64,000 nt of DNA from contig CAWJPA010000007.1 of the NCBI GenBank assembly GCA_963844655.1, positions 434,001-498,000 on the forward strand, given 5' to 3'. Source of the stretch: JASHPR01 sp963844655 (lineage in GTDB: Bacteria; Actinomycetota; Actinomycetes; Streptosporangiales; Streptosporangiaceae). This document shows, in pieces, positions 24,727 through 32,880 of the stretch. The position numbers were made by a program, and so were the translations under genes. The first letter of the stretch is position 1, and each line of letters starts with the position of its first letter. A model generated the notes under the pieces. It made no database searches and had not been told where the DNA came from. It saw only the letters and a list, made by a program, of their open reading frames with translations.

Positions 24727-26523
24727 GCCAGGCTTCTCCGGTCGGGGGCGGGCTCGTCGGGCTGGTCAGGCTGGTCAGGCTGGTCGGGCTGGTCGGGCTG
24801 GTCAGGCGGCGCCCACTGGGCTCCGGTCTCGTCGCGGAAGGCCGCGACCGCCGCGTCGATAGTGGGGAAGAAGTGGCCCGGATCGATGGTGCGGGTCAGC
24901 CCGTACCGCTCGATCTTGCGCCGCACCGGGTCCTTCATCTCGGCGAACACGAGGCTGATGCCCTGAGCGTTCAGCGCCTCGTCGAGCTCGGTGAGCACGT
25001 CCGCGGCGGTGGTGTCGACGTCGGTCATCGGCTCGGCCGCGATGAGAATCCAGGTGGGCGGCGGGTCGGCCCGGGCCATCCGCCGGATCTCGTCGCGGAA
25101 CGTCGTGGCGTTGGCGAAGAACAGCGGGCCGTCGAACCGGTAGATCACCAGGCCCGGCAGGTGCTCGGCGGCCGGGTAGGAGCGGATGTCGTGGTAGCCC
25201 TCGAGGTCGGCCACCCGCCCGAGCACGGTGTCATAGGGCCACCAGGCCCGCCGGAACACGTTGAGGATCGACAGCCCGACCGCGATCGCGATGCCGGGCA
25301 GCACGCCCAGCAGGGCCACGCCAAGGAAAGCGGCGATCGAGAGCAGGAACTCCGTCCGGCGCTGCCGCCACAGCCGCACGGTGGCGGGGATGTCGGCCAG
25401 GGACAGCGACGCGGTGATCACCACCGCGGCCAGCGCGGGCTGGGGCAGGTTCCGGAACAGGCCGGGAACCAGCACGATCATGAGAATGATCAGGGCCGCG
25501 CCCACCACGCCGGTGAGCTGGGTCTTCGCGCCGGCCCGTTCGGCCACCGCGGTCCGCGAGCCGCTGGTGCTCACCGGGAAGCCCTGGAACAGGCCCGCGG
25601 CCAGGTTCGCCGTGCCGATGCCGATCATCTCCTGGTTGCCGCGGATCTCCTGGCCGGTGCGGGCCGCGAACGCCGACGCGGTGGAGATCGTGTCGGCCAG
25701 GGCCACCAGCGCGATGCCCAGCGCCCCCGCGAACAAGGGCCCGAGGTCGGACAGGCGCACGTCCGGGATCGTGAGCGGAGGGAAGCCCTTGGGCAGCACC
25801 CCTACCAGGCTCACCCCGTGGTCGGCCAGGCCGAAGACCGACGTCGCGGCGATGGCCAGCACCACCATGATCAGCACGGCCGGGACCTTGGGCAGCCAGC
25901 GCTGCAAGACCAGGATCACCACGATCCCGGTGATCCCGACCGCGGCCGCGGCGGCGACCGCCTCGCCGTGGGCCAGGCCCTTCACGAAGGCCGTGGCCTC
26001 GCTGATCAGGCCCTCGGCGTCGATCTTGAACCCGAACAGCTTGGGCAGCTGCCCGATCAGGATGGTCAGCGGCCAGGCCGTTCATATAGCCGATCATCGT
26101 CGGCTTGGAGATCAGGTCGGCGATGAAGCCGAGCTTGGCCACGCCCGCGAGGAGCATGATCGCCGCGACCATGATCGCGAGCATCGACGCCAGCTCGACC
26201 GCGCGCTCGGGGTCGCCCTTGGCCGCGATCAGCGGCAGGATCGTCGCGGCGATCATCGGCCCCAGCGACGAATCCGGGCCCAGCACCAGGATCCGCGACG
26301 GGCCGAGCACCGCGTACCCGAGCAGGCACAGGATGCTCGTGTACAGGCCGGTGATCGGCGGCAGGCCCGCCAGTTCCGCGTAGGCCATGCCCTGCGGAAC
26401 CAGCAGGGTTGTGAGCACGACTCCGGCGATGATGTCCTTGGCCAGCCACTCACGCCGGTAGGTGGAGATGGCCTGCAGGCCGGGCACCAGTCGGAACGCC
26501 ACCCCGCGGGCTGGTTCGGTCAC
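24723..26523 (-). pseudogene. SulP-family anion transporter with STAS domain, one +1 frameshift
   Basis: ATG 26523 opens MTEPARGVAFRLVPGL and the SulP signature AGVVLTTLLVPQGMAYAELAGLPP continues to KPTMIGYMNGLA. The protein then continues in the next frame to 24723. One surplus base near 26071 (GGCC where GCC is expected) accounts for it; deleting it leaves exactly 600 codons. The C-terminus is a STAS domain (DTTAADVLTELDEALNAQG). The tail has repeated PDQ tripeptides. The protein would exchange sulfate, bicarbonate or similar anions. It is first in an overlapping four-gene operon and has a TCACCC dyad 36 bases upstream of its start. The frameshift may be a sequencing artefact. Confidence 0.85.
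24752..24806 (-). repeat. 9-bp tandem repeats encoding PDQ units
   Basis: About six imperfect copies of GGCTGGTCR on the plus strand, read on the minus strand as repeated Pro-Asp-Gln just before the SulP C-terminus. It is prone to slippage in 3-codon steps. Confidence 0.85.
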
Positions 26524-26559
26524 AGCACGCAGCCTCCCCTCAGGCCCGTCCCCTGCGCT

Positions 26560-26576
26560 TCACCCCAGCGGGGTGA
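26560..26576. promoter_or_regulatory. Dyad TCACCC-N5-GGGTGA upstream of the SulP operon
   Basis: Perfect 6-bp arms with spacer CAGCG. It lies 36 bases upstream of the SulP ATG (26523, minus). One of six such dyads in 26.5-49.4 kb. Confidence 0.7.
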
Positions 26577-26636
26577 GGGGTCATGGCCACCGACCGAGCC
26601 GCGGTGGCGATCGCCGTCGTGCCCGGAGGCTGAGTC

Positions 26637-26855
26637 TCACTCCCCGGACGGCGGCGCCACGAGATACATGTGGATCACTTCGAACCCGAGGCTGGCGATC
26701 CGCTCCATGAGGCCGGAAAGAGCGGCCTGATCGGGCAGGTGGGCCCGCAGGGTAGTGGTGCCCGGCCCGAGCGTGACTTCGCAGTCCTCGAACTCGGCCT
26801 GCACCGTGGAGCCCGCCTGCCCGGTGAAGGTGATCTCGTACGTGTGTGCTCGCAC
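26637..26855 (-). CDS. Small protein of unknown function (72 residues)
   Basis: The sequence is compact and acidic with an alternating strand/helix pattern (YEITFTGQAGSTVQAEF, EVTLGPGTTTLRAHLPDQAAL, SGLMERIASLGFEVIHMYLV), suggesting a small alpha/beta ferredoxin-like or ACT-like fold. No cysteine pair or catalytic motif is seen apart from one Cys (C25). It has its own TCACCC dyad 70 bases upstream and sits between the SulP operon and the LuxR regulator, which makes it a candidate small effector of the regulon. I do not recognise a named family. Confidence 0.7.
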   Translation of the reverse strand: MRAHTYEITFTGQAGSTVQAEFEDCEVTLGPGTTTLRAHLPDQAALSGLMERIASLGFEVIHMYLVAPPSGE

Positions 26856-26925
26856 GGGGTTCTGCCTCGCAGTCCTCCGGTTGCTCTATGTTCTGCCAGC
26901 GTGCCTGGGTATGAGAAAGGCGTCA

Positions 26926-26943
26926 TCACCCCAGGGAGGGTGA
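26926..26943. promoter_or_regulatory. Dyad TCACCC-N6-GGGTGA between small gene and LuxR regulator
   Basis: Perfect arms, spacer CAGGGA. It is 70 bases upstream of the minus-strand small gene (start 26855) and 148 bases upstream of the plus-strand LuxR regulator (27092), so it could control either or both. Confidence 0.7.
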
Positions 26944-27091
26944 GCCGGGGCGGGCGGCGTGGTCTGCGAATGCGCATATCTTGACGGGCGGCATGGCCCT
27001 GCGACTGCGCGCATCCTACAGCACTAATTGTCTGGACAAATGACTCGCGACGGGTGATGTGTCCGGTTCCCGCGGCCGGAACCATTGACGT

Positions 27092-29719
27092 ATGGACGGC
27101 GCCGCCGGGCGTAGCGCCCTGCTCGAGACGCGTTTCGCCGTGTCAAAATTCCGGCCTACCACGCTGCCCTCCACCCTGGTCACCAGGCCCGCGCTGCACG
27201 ACCAGCTGACGGCCGGAGCGGCCAAGCGCCTGACCGTGGTCGTGGGGTCGGCGGGCGCGGGCAAGAGCGTGCTGCTGTCGAGCTGGGCGGCGACCAGGCC
27301 GCCGGACGCAACGTCGTGGCTGTCCTGCGACAAGGCGGACGCCGACCCGGTCCGGTTCTGGATGGGCTTTGTGGAGGCCCCCCGGAGCCTGGCCCCAGGA
27401 TTCGGTACCGACGCCGCCGACCTGCTCGCGATCGACGGCGCGATGTCGGCCGATGTGACGGCGTCGATCGCGAACGATGCCGCGCGGCTGCCCCCGGGAT
27501 CGGCCATCATCGTGGACGATTTCCAGGCGGCGGCCGGCGTGGCCAGGAACATGACCGACCTGGTCGAGCGCTGGCCCGCCGATACCGCCCAGCTGGTGCT
27601 GGCCAGCCGCAGCGACCCGCCGCTGCGCTTGCACCGGCTCCGGATGTCGGATGATCTCTGCGAACTCCGCGACCGCGACCTGTACTTCTCCCTCGCAGAA
27701 AGCCAGGATCTGCTGGCGAACTTCGGGGTCGAGGTCGGTGCCGACAAGCTCGCGCTGCTGCACAAGCGCAGCGAAGGGTGGACGGCGGTCATGCAGATGG
27801 TGGCGCTGACGCTGCGCGGCAGCCGGGACCCGGAACGGGCCGTGCGTGCGCTCGACGTCCGCGGCCCTGCGATCGCCGACTATTTCGTCTCTGAGGTGCT
27901 CGAGCAGCAGCCCCCCGAGATCTCACGGTTCATGCTGGAAACGTCGGTTCTGGGCGAGCTGACCGCTGGCGCGTGCTCGGCCGTGACCGGCAAGCCGGAC
28001 GCGGAGGCGCTGCTGCACGAGATCAACGCGGCCAACCTGTTCCTGGTGGCACTCGACGATGAGCAGACCAGCTTCCGGTATCACCACCTGGTACGCATGG
28101 TGCTGCGGGCCGAGCTGCGGGCCAGGGACCGGGCGCGGGAGACAGCGCTCCAGCTGCGGGCGGCCGAATGGTTCGAGGCTGTGGGCGACACGCGGCGCGC
28201 GGCTCGTCACCTGCTGGCCGCGCAGCAGGTCGACCGGGCCCTGGCCCTGGTGCAGGACCGGGTCGTACCCGACTTCCTGCGCGATCCAACGCTGCCGGCC
28301 GTTCTGGACCTGGGCCGGATCGTGCCCGCCAAGCTCGCGGACGTCCCCGAGCGGCTGCTGGCCATCGCAGCCGACCTGCTGACGTCGGGAGACACGGGCC
28401 GGGGCGGTGAGTACCTGGCGCAGCTCGAGCGGGTCCGGCCGTCGATCCCGCCGGAGTCCCAGCTGGCGGCCCGGTTCGCGGCCATGCGGGCCTTCCGCTA
28501 CGGGCTGCTCGGCCAGCTGGACGAGGCCGTCGCTGACGCCATGGCCGCGCGGGCCATTCAGGAGCGGATGCAGCTCAAGGATGAGTGGAATTCCGTGGTG
28601 CCGCTGGTCCTGCTGCGTGTCTTTAACTGCCTGGATGATTTCCCGGCCATCGAGCGCGAGGCCACCGCGGCGCTGGCCCTGCCCGATCTCCCGGAGGCGG
28701 CCCGGGTGATGCTGGTGCCCGGGGCCCAGGCGCTGGCGTGGTTCCAGGCCGGACGGCTGGCCGAGGCCGCCAGCGCCGCCCAGGCCGCCGAGGCGGGAGC
28801 GCGGGAGCTGGGATTTGACAACCACTTCTTCGCCGTGGACCACCTGCGAGTGCTCTCGGGCCTCGCCCTGGAGCGGCGGGACCTGGACACGGCCGATCAG
28901 ATCACCGAGCGGACGCTGTTGATCACAGAGCGGCGCCGGCCTGTCTTTGAGTTCACGGTCCTGCTGGACCGGGCCGGGATATGGGCCGCCCGGGGACGGT
29001 TCCGCGATGCGCTGGCCACGGTCGCGATCGCGCGCCACGTGCTGGAAAGCGCCGGGCCGCAACTTCTCGCCCGTGCCGACGAGCTTGAAGCGCTGATCCG
29101 CCTGTCACTCGGCGACCTGACCGCCGCCACCGCGCTGGCGGTGAACCTCCCCGCCGCCCGGCGCGAGCTCCTGCTGGCCAGGATCGCCCTCGCCTCCGGC
29201 GATCACTCCGCCGCGCTCGAGCACCTTCAGGCGCCATCCCTGGCCGAGCTGACCCCGCGGCAGACGCTGGTGCACCGGCTGCTCATGGCGGCGGCCGCGA
29301 TCGGGCGTAGCGACCCGTCGGCCGCCGGCATCGTGGCCGGGGCCGTGGCCACCGCCCGCCAGGGCGGGTTCCTCAACACGATCGTCACGACCGCTCCCCA
29401 GGTGACGACCTACCTGGTTGAGCATGGCCCCGGTCCATGGCCGGATTCGTTCGTTGACCAGCTGGTCGGGGCGGCTCTCGACGTGCGCGCCACGCAGGTG
29501 GTCGCCACCAAGCCCCCGCATGTGTTTGCCGAACCCCTGACCGCGGCCGAGCTGCGCATCCTCAAGCTGCTGCCGACCAGCACGTACCTGCAGATGGCGT
29601 CCACCCTCTTCATTTCCCGCAACACGGTGAAGACCCATCTCCGCTCGGTCTACCAGAAGCTGGGCGTGGCGTCCCGGGCCGAGGCCATTGAGCGGGCGGT
29701 CGATCTGCGTCTGCTCTGA
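27092..29719 (+). CDS. Large ATP-binding LuxR-family (MalT/LAL-type) transcriptional regulator
   Basis: 875 residues. The P-loop GSAGAGKS is at 52-59, after the typical opening KFRPTTLPSTLVTRPAL. A Walker-B-like IIVDDF is near 143-148. An NB/winged-helix region and a long TPR-like superhelix fill about 240-800. The C-terminal LuxR HTH reads LTAAELRILKLLPTSTYLQ...ISRNTVKTHLRSVYQKLGV. These STAND ATPases are activated by ligand binding plus ATP, then bind promoter DNA. It is located at the centre of the six-dyad region, immediately between two of them, and is the only DNA-binding regulator in 20-50 kb. It is therefore the best candidate to read TCACCC-N6-GGGTGA (inference). No clear Shine-Dalgarno is seen before ATG 27092. 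Confidence 0.92.
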   Translation: MDGAAGRSALLETRFAVSKFRPTTLPSTLVTRPALHDQLTAGAAKRLTVVVGSAGAGKSVLLSSWAATRPPDATSWLSCDKADADPVRFWMGFVEAPRSLAPGFGTDAADLLAIDGAMSADVTASIANDAARLPPGSAIIVDDFQAAAGVARNMTDLVERWPADTAQLVLASRSDPPLRLHRLRMSDDLCELRDRDLYFSLAESQDLLANFGVEVGADKLALLHKRSEGWTAVMQMVALTLRGSRDPERAVRALDVRGPAIADYFVSEVLEQQPPEISRFMLETSVLGELTAGACSAVTGKPDAEALLHEINAANLFLVALDDEQTSFRYHHLVRMVLRAELRARDRARETALQLRAAEWFEAVGDTRRAARHLLAAQQVDRALALVQDRVVPDFLRDPTLPAVLDLGRIVPAKLADVPERLLAIAADLLTSGDTGRGGEYLAQLERVRPSIPPESQLAARFAAMRAFRYGLLGQLDEAVADAMAARAIQERMQLKDEWNSVVPLVLLRVFNCLDDFPAIEREATAALALPDLPEAARVMLVPGAQALAWFQAGRLAEAASAAQAAEAGARELGFDNHFFAVDHLRVLSGLALERRDLDTADQITERTLLITERRRPVFEFTVLLDRAGIWAARGRFRDALATVAIARHVLESAGPQLLARADELEALIRLSLGDLTAATALAVNLPAARRELLLARIALASGDHSAALEHLQAPSLAELTPRQTLVHRLLMAAAAIGRSDPSAAGIVAGAVATARQGGFLNTIVTTAPQVTTYLVEHGPGPWPDSFVDQLVGAALDVRATQVVATKPPHVFAEPLTAAELRILKLLPTSTYLQMASTLFISRNTVKTHLRSVYQKLGVASRAEAIERAVDLRLL

Positions 29720-29738
29720 GACCTCCGACGGGCGGTTA

Positions 29739-29756
29739 TCACCCTCGGATGGGTGA
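29739..29756 (+). promoter_or_regulatory. Dyad TCACCC-N6-GGGTGA upstream of the first APC antiporter
   Basis: Spacer TCGGAT, flanks ATCACCC...GGGTGACG. It ends 91 bases before the ATG at 29848, exactly the distance found at 32772-32789 for the second APC gene. Confidence 0.75.
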
Positions 29757-29847
29757 CGCCGTGGCAGCCGGGCTCAACCAGTATCTGAGAGCGGTCTGGA
29801 ACACAACAGGCGGCAGGCCCGTGACCGTCTCTCGGCAGGGATAAGCC

Positions 29848-31263
29848 ATGGCGGATCAGGTTGACGTTTCCGGGGAACCATCCAAGCCCGCAACCGAGCC
29901 TGCGGCTGGGGGAGCGCAGCAGTTCGGCCTGACCGCGGCGATGGCGCTGATCATTGGCAGCATCATCGGTGTCGGCATCTTCAACCTGCCCACCTCGCTG
30001 GCGTTCTACGGCCCGATCACACTGGTGTCGATGGCGCTGACCACCGTCGGCGCGCTGGTGCTCGCGCTTCTGTTCGCGGCCTTGTCCCGCCGGCTGCCGG
30101 CCGACGGCGGCCCTTACGCGTACGCGCGGGCGGCCTTCGGCAACCGCTGGGGGTTCGCGAACGCCTGGTCGTACTGGATCACCGCGTGGGCAGGCAACGC
30201 GGCGATCGCGGTCGGCTGGGTTCTGTATGTCGAGCACTTCATCAACACCGGGCACAAAAAGCTGTTCTCGGTGCTGCTGGTGCTGGTCGGACTGTGGATC
30301 CCGGCGGTGATCAACCTGTCCGGGGTCAAGAACATGGGGACGGTCCAGGTGGTGACCACGGTGGTCAAGTTCGCGGCGCTCGCGTTCATGTCGACCGTCG
30401 GCCTGTTCTTCATCAAGAGCGCGAACTTCACCCCCTGGAACGTGAGCAAGGAAAGCGCGATCTCCGCGATCGGCGGCGGGATGGCCATCGCCTTGTTCAG
30501 CTATCTCGGCGTGGAGACCGCCGCGGTCGCCGCGGCCAAGGTGCGCAACCCCGACCGCAACATTCCGCGGGCCACCATCCTGGGCACGATCGCGACCGCG
30601 GTGGTCTACATGCTCTCGCTCATCGCCGTGTTCGGCATCGTGCCCAGCTCCAAGCTGGCCTCGGCGACCGCCCCGTTCTCCGACGCCGCCAACGCGATGT
30701 TCGGCGGCACCTGGGCCGGTAACGTGCTGGCCATCGCCGTCATCATCTCCGGCTTCGGGGCGCTCAACGGCTGGACCATGATCTGTGCCGAGATGCCGCT
30801 GGCGGCCGCGAAAGACGGCCTGTTCCCTGCGCGGTTCCAGCGCATCTCCAAGAACGGGGTGCCCCCGTACGGGATCATCGCCTCCACCGTGCTGGCCTCG
30901 ATCGCGATGATCATCAACTACCTGGGCTCGGGCGGCGCGACCGTGTTCACCACCCTGGTCCTGATGACCGGCATCACCGCCGCGATCCCGTACGGGTTCT
31001 CCGCGCTGGCCCAGATGAAATGGCGCTGGACCGACCACAGGACCGTGCAGACCCCGCGGTTCGTCCGCGACATGATCGTCGCCGTCCTCGCGCTGATCTT
31101 CTCGATCCTGTTCATCTGGTACTCCCGCAACAGCGGCCACAGCTTCTGGGTGTACTGGGCGCCGTTCTTCCTGGCCGCCGGCGCGCTGCTGCTCGGCATT
31201 CCCGTCTACCTGTCCCAGCGCCGCCGGATGACCGAGCCAGCGGCGACCCCGCCCTACCGGTGA
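29848..31263 (+). CDS. APC antiporter, basic amino acid/polyamine type (ArcD/AdiC-like role)
   Basis: 471 residues, 12 probable membrane segments. TM1 carries the APC substrate loop GSIIGVGIFNLP; the TM6 region ALFSYLGVETAAVAAAKVRNP is the usual second half-site; EMPLAAAKDGLFPARF follows TM8. The antiporter group includes arginine/ornithine and arginine/agmatine exchangers. The downstream carbamate kinase 32 bases away makes arginine/ornithine exchange the likely job. Its leader carries the TCACCC dyad and its start region (GGGATAAGCC ATG GCGGATCA) closely resembles that of the second APC gene. Confidence 0.88.
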   Translation: MADQVDVSGEPSKPATEPAAGGAQQFGLTAAMALIIGSIIGVGIFNLPTSLAFYGPITLVSMALTTVGALVLALLFAALSRRLPADGGPYAYARAAFGNRWGFANAWSYWITAWAGNAAIAVGWVLYVEHFINTGHKKLFSVLLVLVGLWIPAVINLSGVKNMGTVQVVTTVVKFAALAFMSTVGLFFIKSANFTPWNVSKESAISAIGGGMAIALFSYLGVETAAVAAAKVRNPDRNIPRATILGTIATAVVYMLSLIAVFGIVPSSKLASATAPFSDAANAMFGGTWAGNVLAIAVIISGFGALNGWTMICAEMPLAAAKDGLFPARFQRISKNGVPPYGIIASTVLASIAMIINYLGSGGATVFTTLVLMTGITAAIPYGFSALAQMKWRWTDHRTVQTPRFVRDMIVAVLALIFSILFIWYSRNSGHSFWVYWAPFFLAAGALLLGIPVYLSQRRRMTEPAATPPYR

Positions 31264-31295
31264 CCCGGCCGGCCCACCAGCAAGGGAGTTCGAGG

Positions 31296-32207
31296 ATGCG
31301 GATCGTGATCGCGCTGGGCGGCAACGCGCTGCTGCGGCGCTCCGACCCGATGACCACCGAGGTCCAGCGCAAGAACGTCAGGACCGCGGCCCAGGCCATC
31401 GCGCCGCTGGCCGCCGAGCACAGCATCGTGGTCGTCCACGGCAACGGGCCGCAGGTCGGCCTGTTGTCCCTGCAGGCCGAGGCGTACCAGGGCGCCGAGC
31501 CGTACCCGCTTGACGTGCTCGACGCCGGCACTCAGGGCATGATCGGTTACCTGATCCAGGAGGAGCTGCGGAGCCTCCTGCCGCCGGAGAGCCAGGTGGC
31601 GACGCTGCTGACCATGGTCGTGGTGGACCCGGACGACCCGGCGTTCGCCCACCCCACGAAGTTCGTCGGCCCCGTCTATGACCTCCAGGCCGCCCAGAAG
31701 CTGACCGCCGAGAAGGGCTGGGCCTTCCGCCAGGACGGTTCATCCTGGCGGCGCGTGGTGGCGTCTCCGCAGCCCCAGCGCATCCTGGAGATTCAGCCGA
31801 TCACCTGGCTGCTCGAGCGGGGTGCCGTGGTGATCTGTGCCGGCGGCGGCGGCATCCCCACGGCGTACCCCTCCTCCGGTGCTGGTCGGCTCACGGGCGT
31901 CGAGGCGGTCATCGACAAGGACTTCGCCAGCGAGCTGCTGGCCGAGAACGTGGGCGCGGACCTGTTCCTGATGGCTACCGATGTGGACGGCGTCTACCTG
32001 AACTGGGGCGAGCCCGAGGCGCAGCGGCTGGACCGGGTGACGCCCGCGGAACTCGCCGGCTACGAGTTCCCGGCCGGATCCATGGGCCCGAAGGTGAAGG
32101 CAGCGGCCCGGTTCGCGGCGAACACCGGCCACCGGGCCGCGATCGGCGCGCTGGATGACATCACCGGGATTGTGGCGGCCCAGGCCGGCACGAACGTGGT
32201 CCCGTGA
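31296..32207 (+). CDS. arcC: Carbamate kinase
   Basis: 303 residues from ATG 31296 with AAGGGAG 7 bases upstream. Amino-acid-kinase fold: IALGGNALLRR, VVHGNGPQVGLL, LDAGTQGMIGY, VICAGGGGIPTAYP, VIDKDFASELLAENVGAD, LFLMATDVDGVYLNWG and SMGPKVKAAARF are all conserved carbamate-kinase motifs. It converts carbamoyl phosphate plus ADP to ATP, CO2 and ammonia, the energy-yielding last step of the arginine deiminase pathway. It lies directly behind an APC antiporter, while arcA and the transcarbamylase are 9 kb away on the same strand. Confidence 0.96.
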   Translation: MRIVIALGGNALLRRSDPMTTEVQRKNVRTAAQAIAPLAAEHSIVVVHGNGPQVGLLSLQAEAYQGAEPYPLDVLDAGTQGMIGYLIQEELRSLLPPESQVATLLTMVVVDPDDPAFAHPTKFVGPVYDLQAAQKLTAEKGWAFRQDGSSWRRVVASPQPQRILEIQPITWLLERGAVVICAGGGGIPTAYPSSGAGRLTGVEAVIDKDFASELLAENVGADLFLMATDVDGVYLNWGEPEAQRLDRVTPAELAGYEFPAGSMGPKVKAAARFAANTGHRAAIGALDDITGIVAAQAGTNVVP

Positions 32208-32250
32208 CCAGGGCGGCCGAGGCAGTCGGGCCGGCTCCGGAGGCGGACGG

Positions 32251-32762
32251 ATCCGTCTGGGCGCCAGCATCTTCAACATCACCAGCGGCGTGCCGTTCCT
32301 GCCGCCCGACCGGCCCATCCTGACCCGGGGTCTCTTCGTCTGGCTCATCATCGCCGGGCTGGTCATAGGCGCTGGCACGCTCGGCGTCCTCACCTGGGCG
32401 GAGCAGGTGCACACCGAGGCGATCGCGCACACCATGGGCGTGGTCACGTTCTACGCGCTGTTCTTCTCGATCACCACCAAGGACGAGCGGAAGACGTGTT
32501 CAGCCTCGGCACCCTCGCCGACAAGACCTTCAACATCGCCACCGGGGTGTCGCTGGTGACGCTCTTCCTGGGCACCGTCTTCGGGCCGCTCCAGGCCTTT
32601 CTGAAGACGACCAGCCTCGACATCCAGCAATGGCCCATCTGCGCCGGCCTCGCCCTGACGATCGTCGTTGCCTCCGAGGTCAGGAAGGCCTTCCGGCGGC
32701 GGTCCGCCGTCACCGAGGTGGTTCCGGCCACGTCCGCTGTGCCCGCGGCCGCGGCCACCTGA
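32251..32762 (+). pseudogene. Remnant of the C-terminal membrane domain of a P-type ATPase
   Basis: Two consecutive frames together encode the end of a P2-type ATPase. LGASIFNITSGVPFL resembles the start of TM5-6 (compare GASLFNIASGEPF in the gene at 38312). PPDRPILTRGLFVWLIIAG and FYALFFSITTKDERK follow. After a 1-base deletion near 32493 come FSLGTLADKTFN and TSLDIQQWPICAGLALTIVVASEV. The whole N-terminus, the catalytic domains and part of TM5-6 are missing. It lies between arcC and the next dyad, apparently left by a deletion in a tandem ATPase array. Confidence 0.72.
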
Positions 32763-32771
32763 GACGCGGAA

Positions 32772-32789
32772 TCACCCCCGGAAGGGTGA
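32772..32789 (+). promoter_or_regulatory. Dyad TCACCC-N6-GGGTGA upstream of the second APC gene
   Basis: Spacer CCGGAA, flanks ATCACCC...GGGTGACGAC. It ends 91 bases before ATG 32881 and probably drives the long run of genes to about 44.2 kb. Confidence 0.75.
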
Positions 32790-32880
32790 CGACACCCCAT
32801 AGCTGGCGCGAACAACATCAAAGGTGCGTAGCGGCGCCGACGACAAGTGCATGTCACCACCGCTCAGCTAGGGATCAGCC

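Noticed and set aside
24752..24806. CRISPR-like repeats
   Set aside because: They are contiguous 9-bp coding repeats without spacers. No array with regular spacers exists in the window.
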